DNA of 64,000 bases from Saprospiraceae bacterium (GTDB lineage: Bacteria; Bacteroidota; Bacteroidia; Chitinophagales; Saprospiraceae): NCBI GenBank assembly GCA_020627535.1, contig JAHDGU010000001.1:476670-540669 (forward strand), read 5' to 3'. Of the stretch, positions 17,990 to 26,731 are shown piece after piece. The notes under the pieces are model-generated. The model searched no databases. It was not told the DNA's origin and saw nothing but the letters and a program-made list of their open reading frames with translations. Numbering within the stretch: position 1 is the stretch's first letter; each line of letters opens with the position of its first letter. Made by a program: the position numbers and the translations under genes.

Positions 17990-20446
17990 CTATGACTTTG
18001 GCTTCAAGATGTCTTTGATTCTAGCTCTAGCGTCTTCATAGTGCGCCTTTTGCAAGCCACTACCTCCGGCCGAACTTAATGCACGATCAAGATCATTCAA
18101 AGCAGCTCTTGCATAGACCTTGATATCGCTCAGGTCATAGCTAGGATTTTCGATCATCATCAACTTTCCAAGCTCGTGGATGTGAGCTCTTTGCAGATTA
18201 CGTCTGTAGGTATCAACTGAGCCTGCGCCTCTCATCTCAGACCAGATTCCATCAGACATATCGCTCATGTAATCCATCACAGAGTAAGCCGATGATCCAT
18301 TGAGTGTTTCATTTTCGATCATACGCTTGAGCTTATCTGGCTCGAGCATTGATCGCAAGGTACCTACTTGAAGAGAAGTGATTCTATCGACCATCCCATT
18401 GCTCTCTATTCGCGATAGGATGTCTTTGTCAATCATCCATGTCGGCGTGCGAAATAGCTGTTGCTGAATGAAGTCATGCGCAGCCTTTTGCTTACTGCGC
18501 TCGACGTGAGTGAAAACCGCGCCTTCTTCATCTGCGGTCTTGCGATACTCATAGACGCCACCGATATTGGTGCGTACGTGGCGCATATATCGACTATACT
18601 GATTGAGCACTTGGCTGTAAAGCTCTCTCAGGGTCTGGTAGTCTTGCGCATCCTCTCGACTCCAGTCAATAAGATTAGGAACTATGCGCTTCAGATTTCT
18701 GATGCCTAGCTCACTTGCTTTCACAGCATCATCACCAAGATCTTCAGTTTGAGACGTCGGATCTGATGGATTGAATCTCTGTTGACCAAATCGATAGATC
18801 GGATCTCCGGCCTTTGCTTTGATCCAGTCATTGAGCGTCAAGCGCTCCGCTTCGTAGCTATCAGCGTCAGGTATCGGCTTGTAGCCATACTCAATAGACC
18901 AGTCGTCATATGGCCCTATACCTGGATATAGTGCTGTGACACCGTCCTCGGGCTGAGCGATGTAGTTGAACCTCGCATAGTCCATGATACTAGGAGCAGT
19001 ACCGCCCATGCGACTCGTGAAGCTAGGTGATCTGAGTGAGTCAACGGGGTAGGCCACGCTTGATCCCATGTTGTGTGGTAATCCCAGTGTGTGACCGACT
19101 TCGTGAGCTGCCACAAATCTGATGAGCTCACCCATGACCTCATCTTCAAACTTGGGCTTCTGAGCATCCGCATTGATGGCAGCAGTCTGCACGAAAAACC
19201 AGTTTCTCAAGAGATTCATCACATTGTGATACCACATGATGTCAGACTCCAGGATCTCTCCAGTTCTAGGATCATGTACATGAGGTCCCATGGCATTTTG
19301 TATATCTGTAGTAATGTATCTGATCACGCTATAGCGCACATCCTCAGGGCTCCATTCTGGGTCTTCTTCAGGTGTCGGAGCTTCTTTGGCCACGATGGCA
19401 TTTTTGAAGCCAATCTTCTCAAAACATCTTTGCCAGTCATTGACACCTTGCATCAGATAAGGTACCCACTTGGTAGGAGTGGCAGGGTCGATGTAGTAAA
19501 CGATCTGCTTTTTGGGCTCTACGAGCTCACCACGCTTCCATGCTTCCATATCACTTGGCTCGAGATTCCACCTTGTAATGAAGCGACGTGACTCAGTGCG
19601 CTGAGCATCAAGGCTGTAGTCAGTTTGAGATAAGCTGAAATACGCAACGCGACCATCATAGAGTCGAGGTTGCATTGGCTCTTCAGGGAGCATAATGAAG
19701 CTTTGATTCATCTCCACTGACAGTGCGCCTGTGATTCGGTTGTCAGGGAGTTTGTCACCTCCTTGGTAAGTCAGGATGTGTCGTACCTCAAGATTCTCTG
19801 GATAGCTGTTGGTGTAGTTGATGAAGCTCCGCTTGGTATCCAGACCTTTGAGTCCAAAGGCCTTCTGCTGAAAACTGCTGACTGCTCCGATCATCGGTAC
19901 ATCAGTGCTAAAAAGAGGATTGATCTCGATCAAGTAACCTGTCGTATCAGCGTTGTGAGCCTGGATGTCAAACTTCATGATGATCGGCTCAAAGTTGTTG
20001 TTCTTCACAGATCTGTAGATCGGATCCTCTTCACTCGCAACACTATTATACGTGACTTCACGAAGGAGGATGTTGTTGTCATGCTTCTGCCAGCGAATGA
20101 CCTGTTGTGGTCTGGATTTGATCCCAGCACCTCCAAAGTTGAGCCCCTTCACGAAGCCTGAAACTCTGCTGACTACAAGAATTTCCTTCTCGAGGACATC
20201 ATTGGTCAGTTCAAAATAGTACTTGTCATCTACCTTATGCACTGGAATAAGTCCATCATCACTGACAGCGTCATCTCCCTTGACGATCTCCTTGAATGCC
20301 TTGATCTTGGGTTTATCCTTCTTTGGAGGCTTTTTGGCGGAAGCCTCTGCAGCTTGCTTTTTCTTCTTGCCAAAGATCTGTGCATCACCATATGGTGCTA
20401 GGCCCAGCATCAAGATCAGGACGATCAGTAATCTCGTGAATTTCAT
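17990..20446 (-). CDS. Zinc-dependent metalloprotease (DUF5117/DUF5118, metzincin type)
   Basis: An 818-residue exported protein with a signal peptide (LIVLILMLGLAPYGDAQ) and a lysine-rich segment after it. The N-terminal DUF5118/DUF5117 regions are followed by the extended zinc site HEVGHTLGLPHN (about residues 445-456) and a Met-turn SIMDY (about 493-497), which define a metzincin. A helical C-terminal region of about 200 residues follows. Family members are common in Bacteroidota; the physiological substrate is unknown. It starts ten bases after the acyl-CoA dehydrogenase stop on the same strand. Confidence 0.92.
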   Translation of the reverse strand: MKFTRLLIVLILMLGLAPYGDAQIFGKKKKQAAEASAKKPPKKDKPKIKAFKEIVKGDDAVSDDGLIPVHKVDDKYYFELTNDVLEKEILVVSRVSGFVKGLNFGGAGIKSRPQQVIRWQKHDNNILLREVTYNSVASEEDPIYRSVKNNNFEPIIMKFDIQAHNADTTGYLIEINPLFSTDVPMIGAVSSFQQKAFGLKGLDTKRSFINYTNSYPENLEVRHILTYQGGDKLPDNRITGALSVEMNQSFIMLPEEPMQPRLYDGRVAYFSLSQTDYSLDAQRTESRRFITRWNLEPSDMEAWKRGELVEPKKQIVYYIDPATPTKWVPYLMQGVNDWQRCFEKIGFKNAIVAKEAPTPEEDPEWSPEDVRYSVIRYITTDIQNAMGPHVHDPRTGEILESDIMWYHNVMNLLRNWFFVQTAAINADAQKPKFEDEVMGELIRFVAAHEVGHTLGLPHNMGSSVAYPVDSLRSPSFTSRMGGTAPSIMDYARFNYIAQPEDGVTALYPGIGPYDDWSIEYGYKPIPDADSYEAERLTLNDWIKAKAGDPIYRFGQQRFNPSDPTSQTEDLGDDAVKASELGIRNLKRIVPNLIDWSREDAQDYQTLRELYSQVLNQYSRYMRHVRTNIGGVYEYRKTADEEGAVFTHVERSKQKAAHDFIQQQLFRTPTWMIDKDILSRIESNGMVDRITSLQVGTLRSMLEPDKLKRMIENETLNGSSAYSVMDYMSDMSDGIWSEMRGAGSVDTYRRNLQRAHIHELGKLMMIENPSYDLSDIKVYARAALNDLDRALSSAGGSGLQKAHYEDARARIKDILKPKS

Positions 20447-20455
20447 ATACGCTGA

Positions 20456-21598
20456 TTAGTTTTTGAGTATTTGTCTTGATATGACCAGCTTCTGGATTTC
20501 AGAAGTTCCTTCACCGATCGTACATAGCTTTGAATCTCGATAGAACTTCTCGACAGGGTAATCCTTGGTATAGCCATATCCTCCAAAGATCTGAACTGCA
20601 TCAGTAGAGACTTCCACACAGATTTCAGAAGCATAGTACTTGGCGACGGCCGAGTTCTTTGTCATCTTCATTTTGTTGTCTTTCATCCAGCCTGCCTTGC
20701 GAGTAAGAAGCTCTGCTGCCTCGATTTTGGTGTTCATGTCTGCAAGCTTAAAAGCTATCGCCTGAAAATTGCTGATTGGCTGGCCAAACTGCTCACGCTC
20801 TTGCGCATACTTTACACTTGCTTCGTAGGCACCCTTGGCAATTCCGAGTGAAAGCGCTGCGATACTGATTCTACCACCGTCCAGAATCTTGAGCGCTTGG
20901 ATAAAGCCATCACCTTCGTTTCCTAGCATCTGACTTTTATGCACTCTACAGTTCTCGAAGATCATTTCCGCAGTTTCAGAGGCACGCATTCCTAGTTTGT
21001 TCTCCTTCTTTCCAGCATTGAAGCCTTCTGTACCCCTCTCTACGATAAATGCCGTCATGCCATGACTATCCCCGACCTCTCCAGTCCGTGTCATCACCAC
21101 TGCGACGTGTCCAGACTTACCATGAGTTATCCAGTTTTTTGCACCATTGATGACGTAGTAGTCACCATCTTTCTCGGCTACACACTTCATGCGACCAGCA
21201 TCTGATCCTGTATTGGGTTCTGTCAATCCCCAAGCACCGATCCACTCGCCACTAGCTAGGAGTGGGAGGTACTTTTTCTTTTGCTCCTCAGTGCCAAATT
21301 GCATGATATGTCCCGTGCAGAGTGAATTGTGAGCCGCTACTGACAGCCCGATAGAGCCACATACCTTGGCAATCTCTGTGATGATAGTAATGTACTCTTG
21401 ATACCCTAGGCCAGAGCCTCCATACTCCTCTGGCACGAGTACTCCGAGGAATCCTTGCTGTCCCATTTCGTGCATCAGGTCCATCGGGAAATGTTGCGAT
21501 TCATCCCATTCCATGACATGTGGAGCAATGCGTTGCTGGGCAAAACTTCTGGCGCTGTCCGCCACCATTTCTGTTGATTCTGATAGGCTTAAATTCAT
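20456..21598 (-). CDS. Acyl-CoA dehydrogenase
   Basis: FAD enzyme that introduces the alpha-beta double bond in acyl-CoA, in fatty-acid or branched-chain amino-acid breakdown, passing electrons to ETF. The 380-residue length is typical. FAD-binding signatures [13 protein letters not shown] and WITHG are present, then [19 protein letters not shown], and the C-terminal catalytic-base region [15 protein letters not shown]. An in-frame TTG at 21640 would add 14 residues, but ATG at 21598 matches the family start ([11 protein letters not shown]) and is preferred. The chain-length or branched specificity is not readable by eye; short-chain (butyryl-type) is most likely. Confidence 0.93.
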   Translation of the reverse strand: MNLSLSESTEMVADSARSFAQQRIAPHVMEWDESQHFPMDLMHEMGQQGFLGVLVPEEYGGSGLGYQEYITIITEIAKVCGSIGLSVAAHNSLCTGHIMQFGTEEQKKKYLPLLASGEWIGAWGLTEPNTGSDAGRMKCVAEKDGDYYVINGAKNWITHGKSGHVAVVMTRTGEVGDSHGMTAFIVERGTEGFNAGKKENKLGMRASETAEMIFENCRVHKSQMLGNEGDGFIQALKILDGGRISIAALSLGIAKGAYEASVKYAQEREQFGQPISNFQAIAFKLADMNTKIEAAELLTRKAGWMKDNKMKMTKNSAVAKYYASEICVEVSTDAVQIFGGYGYTKDYPVEKFYRDSKLCTIGEGTSEIQKLVISRQILKN

Positions 21599-21650
21599 TG
21601 TGTTTGAGCTTGGTTTTTGACCTACTACTGATGTATTCAACGGGAGCCAC

Positions 21651-21658
21651 CAAAGATA
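21651..21658 (-). promoter_or_regulatory. -7 element for the acyl-CoA dehydrogenase gene
   Basis: On the minus strand TATCTTTG matches TAnnTTTG, 52 bases before the ATG at 21598. No clear -33 box. Confidence 0.4.
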
Positions 21659-21724
21659 GTTTTTCTCGCGTCCACCATTGAGTTCGCCCCTAGGTCTTAA
21701 GGAAGATTAACCAGGATTGAGCGC

Positions 21725-22996
21725 TTAATAATTGTAAAACTCTTTCCAGTGCTCCTTGAGGAATTTTTGATATTTCATTTCGGTGGCATTGGTAGCTGGA
21801 TGATAGAATATGTTGCCTGATAGGCCTTCCGGCAAAAAGTCCTGAGCTCCTGTGCTTCCTGCATAGTCGTGACTATACTTGTAGTCTTTGCCATAGTTGA
21901 GCTCTTTCATGAGTTTGGTCGGAGCATTTCTCAAGTGCAGTGGTACTGGCTGGTTGCCACTTTTCTTGACTTCTGCTTGAGCCATACCGATGCCGACATA
22001 GGATGCATTGCTCTTAGGGCTGAGAGCGAGATATACTGCGGCTTGCGCCAAAATGATCCGCGCCTCAGGCATCCCTATGGCATGTACGGCTTGCATACTT
22101 GTAGTGGCCATCAAGAGTGCATTGGGATTGGCAAGTCCGATATCTTCACTCGCACTGATGATCATCCTGCGACAAATAAACTTGACATCCTCTCCTCCAT
22201 CAATCATACGCGCGAGCCAGTACAGGGCTGCATTGGGATCAGATCCTCGTATGCTCTTGATAAATGCAGAGATGATATCGTAGTGCTGTTCACCAGACTT
22301 GTCATAGCGGACGATATTCTGCTGGATTACAGACTCTACGAGTTGGTCATTGATCTCCGCATCCTTATCTACATTGAGACTCAGCATCTCTAAGATATTG
22401 TAGAGCTTCCTTGCATCTCCTCCAGACAATCGTAGGATGGCATCTGTCTCTGTGATCCGAAGATTCTTTGCTTTGAGGATAGAATCTTTCTCAATGGCAT
22501 CGTGAATGAGCTGTTCGAGTTGTTCTTTGCCTAGGGCCTCCAGCACAAATACTTGTGCGCGAGAAAGCAGGGCGGAGTTCACCTCAAAGGAAGGATTCTC
22601 TGTAGTGGCACCTATGAGTACGACAGTCCCGTTCTCGACAGCCTTTAAGAGTGAATCTTGCTGTGACTTGTTGAAACGATGAATCTCATCGATGAATAGG
22701 ATGGGAGATGGAGTATCAAAGAAGTCGCTTCTTCTCGCTTTGTCGAGCACTTCTCTGATTTGCTTGACGCCTGCTTCCACAGCGCTCAAAGCAAAGAATG
22801 GTCTTTCACACATCTCTGCGATGATGGTGGCAAGTGTGGTCTTGCCAGTGCCAGGAGGTCCCCAAAGGATCATGGAAGGAATCTGAGCAGATTCAATGGC
22901 TTTGCGAAGAAACCCATCAGGCCCTACCAGTTGTTCTTGACCAATGTAGTCATCGAGGTGTCGAGGTCGGAGCCTTTCGGCCAAAGGTTTTTGCAT
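21725..22996 (-). CDS. rarA: Replication-associated recombination protein A (RarA/MgsA), AAA+ ATPase
   Basis: AAA+ ATPase related to clamp loaders that acts at stalled replication forks. In 423 residues it has the N-terminal RPRHLDDYIGQEQL box, Walker A GPPGTGKTTL (about residues 46-55), Walker B ILFIDEIHRFNKSQQD (about 98-113), sensor 1 GATTENPSFEVN and the Arg-finger region LLSRAQVF. The C-terminal tetramerisation region includes WLARMIDGGEDVKFICRR and ends with the usual KFLKEHWK. It is 36 bases downstream of the RES toxin gene on the same strand, and may be read through from it. Confidence 0.95.
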   Translation of the reverse strand: MQKPLAERLRPRHLDDYIGQEQLVGPDGFLRKAIESAQIPSMILWGPPGTGKTTLATIIAEMCERPFFALSAVEAGVKQIREVLDKARRSDFFDTPSPILFIDEIHRFNKSQQDSLLKAVENGTVVLIGATTENPSFEVNSALLSRAQVFVLEALGKEQLEQLIHDAIEKDSILKAKNLRITETDAILRLSGGDARKLYNILEMLSLNVDKDAEINDQLVESVIQQNIVRYDKSGEQHYDIISAFIKSIRGSDPNAALYWLARMIDGGEDVKFICRRMIISASEDIGLANPNALLMATTSMQAVHAIGMPEARIILAQAAVYLALSPKSNASYVGIGMAQAEVKKSGNQPVPLHLRNAPTKLMKELNYGKDYKYSHDYAGSTGAQDFLPEGLSGNIFYHPATNATEMKYQKFLKEHWKEFYNY

Positions 22997-23032
22997 ATTC
23001 GAATGTACGATGCTTTATGTATGCCAATTTGA

Positions 23033-23497
23033 CTAGATGAGTCTGGTGTCAAATCTTAGTGTCTCCGTAGACGTCACCGCGATTTTGCTTGCCAAAGGAT
23101 GCATTGGATTGATCAGGTAATTATACTCCTGAGGCACTATCGCACTTGGTACCCTCAAGATAGGAGATTCCAGATTCGTCAAGAATGCATCACCGATCAA
23201 TTGCGTAGTTCTGATAGATGGATAGCTATTCCATCTTGCAGGTAGTTGTGATTTGCCGATGGCCAGGATCGGGATCTCTTCCGGAATATCAATCTCGAGA
23301 AAAACTCTATCAGTAGGCAGGTCTTCATGTGGCGAAAGATGTACGATGATCTCCAACATGGCAAGTGCTCTGGAAGCGGAGGTATACACAATACGCCTGT
23401 GTTGACTATTCCATCGCGAGTGTTTTGAAAGTGCAGACCCAATGCCAGAAAGTGCTGTGTCAAGATGCTTGATGCGAGAAATTCGATAAACTTTCAT
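23033..23497 (-). CDS. RES-domain toxin of a type II toxin-antitoxin pair
   Basis: A 154-residue RES-domain protein. Known members degrade cellular NAD+ and stop growth. The features are an N-terminal YRISR with early Arg, the segment RIVYTSASRALAMLEIIVH with Tyr and Glu of the pocket (about residues 35-52), and the conserved ending SPILRVPSAIVPQEYNYLINP (about 112-132) with the Ser and Asn of the family; the full length is normal. It begins three bases after the stop of the Xre-type gene, the usual antitoxin-first order. No truncation is visible, so the toxin should be intact. Confidence 0.9.
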   Translation of the reverse strand: MKVYRISRIKHLDTALSGIGSALSKHSRWNSQHRRIVYTSASRALAMLEIIVHLSPHEDLPTDRVFLEIDIPEEIPILAIGKSQLPARWNSYPSIRTTQLIGDAFLTNLESPILRVPSAIVPQEYNYLINPMHPLASKIAVTSTETLRFDTRLI

Positions 23498-23500
23498 TCA

Positions 23501-23983
23501 CTAGGCGAGATTGCCATACTCAAGCGCATAGAGCACATCTCTTACGCGCTCTATACCTGTGATCGAGTCAAATAAGCTAAGAGGTGTCACCCCACCGAGA
23601 GAAATTATAGGTTTATCTAACCAGTGCTGGTACTTTCCAATCTCATCATTGAAGACTTCCAGGCCGAATCTCAAGGTCTGCTCCATGTAGATAGTAAGCT
23701 CAGTGTCTCGTGTTCCCATGAGCTGTGCTTCGCGCTTTCGCTTGTTGTAGGTGGTCTGAGGTATATCAAATAAGCTTAGGACTCGGTGAATAGGTACACC
23801 TGCAAGCTCAGCAATCTCATCCAACTTGGTGTACAAGACACCAGCTCTGATCTCATCTACTTTTATATGGTCTTCATATACGATAGATTGAGGAGCAGAT
23901 GCATACTCCGCTTGGAAATCATGCACGACATTGACCTTGTCTTTGTCGTCTTCTGATCCATCTAGATAAGGCTTAATCACCAT
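23501..23983 (-). CDS. Xre/MbcA/ParS-type antitoxin (DUF2384) paired with RES toxin
   Basis: A 160-residue antitoxin. The middle (about residues 50-95) has a helix-turn-helix layout (IAELAGVPIHRVLSLFDI), and the C-terminal toxin-binding domain reads FGLEVFNDEIGKYQHWLDKP followed by GGVTPLSLFDSITGIERV and ALEYG, all hallmarks of DUF2384. By family it neutralises the RES toxin and represses its own promoter. A perfect inverted repeat sits just before its start codon. Confidence 0.9.
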   Translation of the reverse strand: MVIKPYLDGSEDDKDKVNVVHDFQAEYASAPQSIVYEDHIKVDEIRAGVLYTKLDEIAELAGVPIHRVLSLFDIPQTTYNKRKREAQLMGTRDTELTIYMEQTLRFGLEVFNDEIGKYQHWLDKPIISLGGVTPLSLFDSITGIERVRDVLYALEYGNLA

Positions 23984-23988
23984 TAAAG

Positions 23989-24018
23989 CATATTTGCTAC
24001 TAATTTACAGCAAATATG
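23989..24018 (-). promoter_or_regulatory. Operator-like inverted repeat upstream of the Xre-RES pair
   Basis: CATATTTGCT (23989-23998) and AGCAAATATG (24009-24018) are perfect inverse copies separated by ten bases, five bases before the antitoxin ATG. On the minus strand a TTGACA lies just upstream. Position and symmetry fit an autoregulatory operator for the HTH antitoxin. It might also act as a weak terminator for ettA, but no T tract follows. Confidence 0.65.
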
Positions 24019-24046
24019 TCGCATTGTCAAGTTTAATCTAGATTCA

Positions 24047-25723
24047 CTACCCAATAAGACTCTTGAACCTCGGCCTCTTTGGCTTGAATTCTCCGAATTC
24101 CTCACGCTTTTTGGCCTCAAATGCGCTGAAGTTTCCTTCAAACCATCTCACTTGTCCCTCATCTTCAAAGCTCAGTATGTGCGTAGCTAGACGATCAATA
24201 AACCAGCGATCGTGACTGATCATCAGCACACATCCCGCAAAGGAGTCTATTGCATCTTCCAGCGCACGAAGTGTATTGACATCGATGTCATTGGTAGGCT
24301 CATCGAGTAGCAGGACATTGCCACCTTCTTTGAGTGTGATGGCAAGGTGCACTCGATTGCGCTCACCCCCAGATAAGACACCGAGCTTCTTTTGCTGATC
24401 GCTTCCTCCGAAGTTGAACTTGCTGATATAGGCTCTCACATTGATCTCCTTACCACCTACTTCGATCAGATCATTCCCTTGTCCGATAATCTCAAAGATG
24501 TTTTTCTCGGGCAATAGATCCTCATGAGATTGATCTACATAGCTGAGCTGCACAGTATCACCCACTGTGATAGTTCCAGAATCTGGCTGCTGCTGACCCA
24601 TGATCATACGGAATAAGGTAGACTTACCCACACCATTGGCTCCTATAATCCCTACAATGGCGTTTTTGGGTACGGAGAAGCTCAAGTTATCGATCAGTAG
24701 GCGCTGATCAAAGCCCTTGCTGACGCCATCAAACTCAATGACCTTGTCTCCAAGTCTAGGTCCAGGAGGGATGAAGAGTTCTAAGCGTGCTTCTCTTTCT
24801 TTTTGCTCTTCACCAGCAAGCTTTTCATAGGCATTGAGCCTCGCTTTTCCCTTGGATTGCTTGGCTTTTTGAGACATACGGACCCACTCGAGTTCACGCT
24901 TGAGAGTCTTTGCTCGTTTACTAGCGGCTTTGTCTTCTTGCTCTAAACGCTTGTTTTTTTGCTCAAGCCAGGTACTATAGTTGCCTTCCCACGGAATGCC
25001 TTCTCCTCGATCTAGTTCCAGGATCCATCCAGCCACGTTGTCCAAGAAGTAGCGATCGTGTGTGACGGCAATGACGGTGCCAGGAAAGTTCTTGAGATAT
25101 TGCTCAAGCCAGTGCACAGATTCTGCATCCAGGTGGTTTGTGGGCTCATCCAGTAGGAGAATGTCTGGTTGACTCAGGAGCAGTCGGCATAGGGCAACAC
25201 GGCGTCTTTCTCCACCCGAGAGCACATCGACCTTTTGATCTTCAGGCGGTAGTCTCAGAGAGTCCATGGCCTGCTCTAGCTTGTTGTCTAGGTCCCAGGC
25301 ATTGTACTGATCCATCTTATCGAGCAACTTGCCTTGTTCCTCGATGACTTTCATCATTTCATCATCTCCCATCGGCTCAGCAAGTTTGAGGTTGATCTCT
25401 TCGTAAGCCTTGACAATGTTGACGATTTCTTGTACTCCTTCCTGGACGACCTCTTTCACGGTTTTATTGGGATCAAGATCTGGCTCTTGAGCCAGATAGC
25501 CAATCTTGTAGTCACCATCAAAGTAGACCTTCCCCTCATAGTTGTCATCGATGCCTGCTATAATCTTGAGCAGACTTGACTTTCCTGAACCATTGAGTCC
25601 GAGCACTCCGATCTTGGCTCCATAGAAAAATGAAAGCCAAATATTATTGAGAACCTTCTTAGCCGGAGGATAAGTCTTTGAGACTCTCTCCATAGAGAAT
25701 ATAACCTTGTTATCCATTGCCAT
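24047..25723 (-). CDS. ettA: Energy-dependent translational throttle protein EttA (ABC-F ATPase)
   Basis: ABC-F protein that binds the ribosomal E site and tunes early elongation to the ATP/ADP level. At 558 residues it has two ATP-binding domains: Walker A GLNGSGKSS (about residues 42-50) with signature LSGGERRRVALCR and Walker B LLLDEPTNHLD, and a second set GANGVGKST, LSGGERNRVHLA and LLLDEPTNDID. The linker between them is rich in Lys/Glu (coiled-coil P-site tether). The family-specific start VIFSMERVSKTYPP is clear. No membrane segments are present. ATG codons at 25723 and 25717 are both possible. Confidence 0.96.
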   Translation of the reverse strand: MAMDNKVIFSMERVSKTYPPAKKVLNNIWLSFFYGAKIGVLGLNGSGKSSLLKIIAGIDDNYEGKVYFDGDYKIGYLAQEPDLDPNKTVKEVVQEGVQEIVNIVKAYEEINLKLAEPMGDDEMMKVIEEQGKLLDKMDQYNAWDLDNKLEQAMDSLRLPPEDQKVDVLSGGERRRVALCRLLLSQPDILLLDEPTNHLDAESVHWLEQYLKNFPGTVIAVTHDRYFLDNVAGWILELDRGEGIPWEGNYSTWLEQKNKRLEQEDKAASKRAKTLKRELEWVRMSQKAKQSKGKARLNAYEKLAGEEQKEREARLELFIPPGPRLGDKVIEFDGVSKGFDQRLLIDNLSFSVPKNAIVGIIGANGVGKSTLFRMIMGQQQPDSGTITVGDTVQLSYVDQSHEDLLPEKNIFEIIGQGNDLIEVGGKEINVRAYISKFNFGGSDQQKKLGVLSGGERNRVHLAITLKEGGNVLLLDEPTNDIDVNTLRALEDAIDSFAGCVLMISHDRWFIDRLATHILSFEDEGQVRWFEGNFSAFEAKKREEFGEFKPKRPRFKSLIG

Positions 25724-25745
25724 CTACTTCTTTGTTTTGGTGGGA

Positions 25746-25774
25746 CAAAGGTAGACTATGACTACTTGCTTCAA
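25746..25774 (-). promoter_or_regulatory. Promoter of ettA
   Basis: On the minus strand TTG (25772-25774), an 18-base spacer, and TACCTTTG (25746-25753) match the Bacteroidota -33/-7 promoter. The leader to the ATG would be about 15-20 bases. Confidence 0.65.
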
Positions 25775-25809
25775 GGCATTTGGGCGAAAGCCCTATAGAA
25801 ACAAAATCG

Positions 25810-26730
25810 CTACTCCTGTACTATATGCTCCATGCTTGAAACACTGGCAATATTGAAGTGTCCAAGGATTCGCTCACCAAGCTCATCATTGCCCAAATCC
25901 CTGAAGATATTTCCCTCTGTATTGATCAGAGGTAGGGCAAAAATGCCATTGAAACTATTGAGCAATTGGTCCTGGATTGTCCCCATATACGTAAAGCCAT
26001 CAAGAGACATGGAATGGAGTTCTACACGGATGGTATCACCTGGATCATATGGGCTAGGCACTTCTTCATCCATCTCTACAGGATCAGGAATCGGATTGAT
26101 GTTTTGTCGGATAGGAGGTATGAAGATCAGGCCATCAGTATTTCCGCTCTGATCAAAGCCTGCATCCAGAGCAAGATTGATTTCTTCTGGCTTGTTGAGA
26201 TAGACATTATTCTTAAATGTTTTGATCCAATATGCGTCCGTACGTCCTGCAATATCTCTTGCAAAAAACTCAGCATTGTAGCCTTCATCGTACTGGATAT
26301 CTTCCTGTCTGAATTGGGACTCAATGCGATCGATCTCTGGGACTGGATTGATCTCTGCAAGTGCAATATACTCGAGACCATCTACGGTTACTCGCAGGGC
26401 AAAGCCATCTCCTGGCTCTCCTAGACTTGGCCGATCATCAGGGCGCCATACATAGTTGCCATCTGCTTCATAGCTGAAGTCAAAGACCTCTAAGTCATCT
26501 CTAATCAGCAAAACCTGCGCATTTTCTTCACCGCGGAGTGGCTCTGCTTCAAAGTAAGGTTGAGACCAAATAACTCTGATGGTCTGAGCTTGATCTCTGT
26601 CGTCTACCCATGCATCGACGACAAGTAGAGGCTCGGCTTCCGCCAAAGTGACATCAATAGGGTCCTCACATGCGCTGAGGCCAAGTATAAGTGTAGCCAG
26701 GCAAAGTATGTGTTGATATCTTGTGTGCAT
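25810..26730 (-). CDS. DUF4249 family lipoprotein, partner of the adjacent TonB receptor
   Basis: A 306-residue predicted outer-membrane lipoprotein. The signal peptide ends with a good lipobox (LGLSAC, Cys about residue 21). The mature part starts with the DUF4249 pattern PLLVVDAWV and has alternating strands throughout. DUF4249 proteins typically follow a TonB-dependent receptor, as here with a one-base gap, and may help ligand capture in a SusD-like way; that role is inference. The ligand is unknown. Confidence 0.85.
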   Translation of the reverse strand: MHTRYQHILCLATLILGLSACEDPIDVTLAEAEPLLVVDAWVDDRDQAQTIRVIWSQPYFEAEPLRGEENAQVLLIRDDLEVFDFSYEADGNYVWRPDDRPSLGEPGDGFALRVTVDGLEYIALAEINPVPEIDRIESQFRQEDIQYDEGYNAEFFARDIAGRTDAYWIKTFKNNVYLNKPEEINLALDAGFDQSGNTDGLIFIPPIRQNINPIPDPVEMDEEVPSPYDPGDTIRVELHSMSLDGFTYMGTIQDQLLNSFNGIFALPLINTEGNIFRDLGNDELGERILGHFNIASVSSMEHIVQE

Positions 26731-26731
26731 C

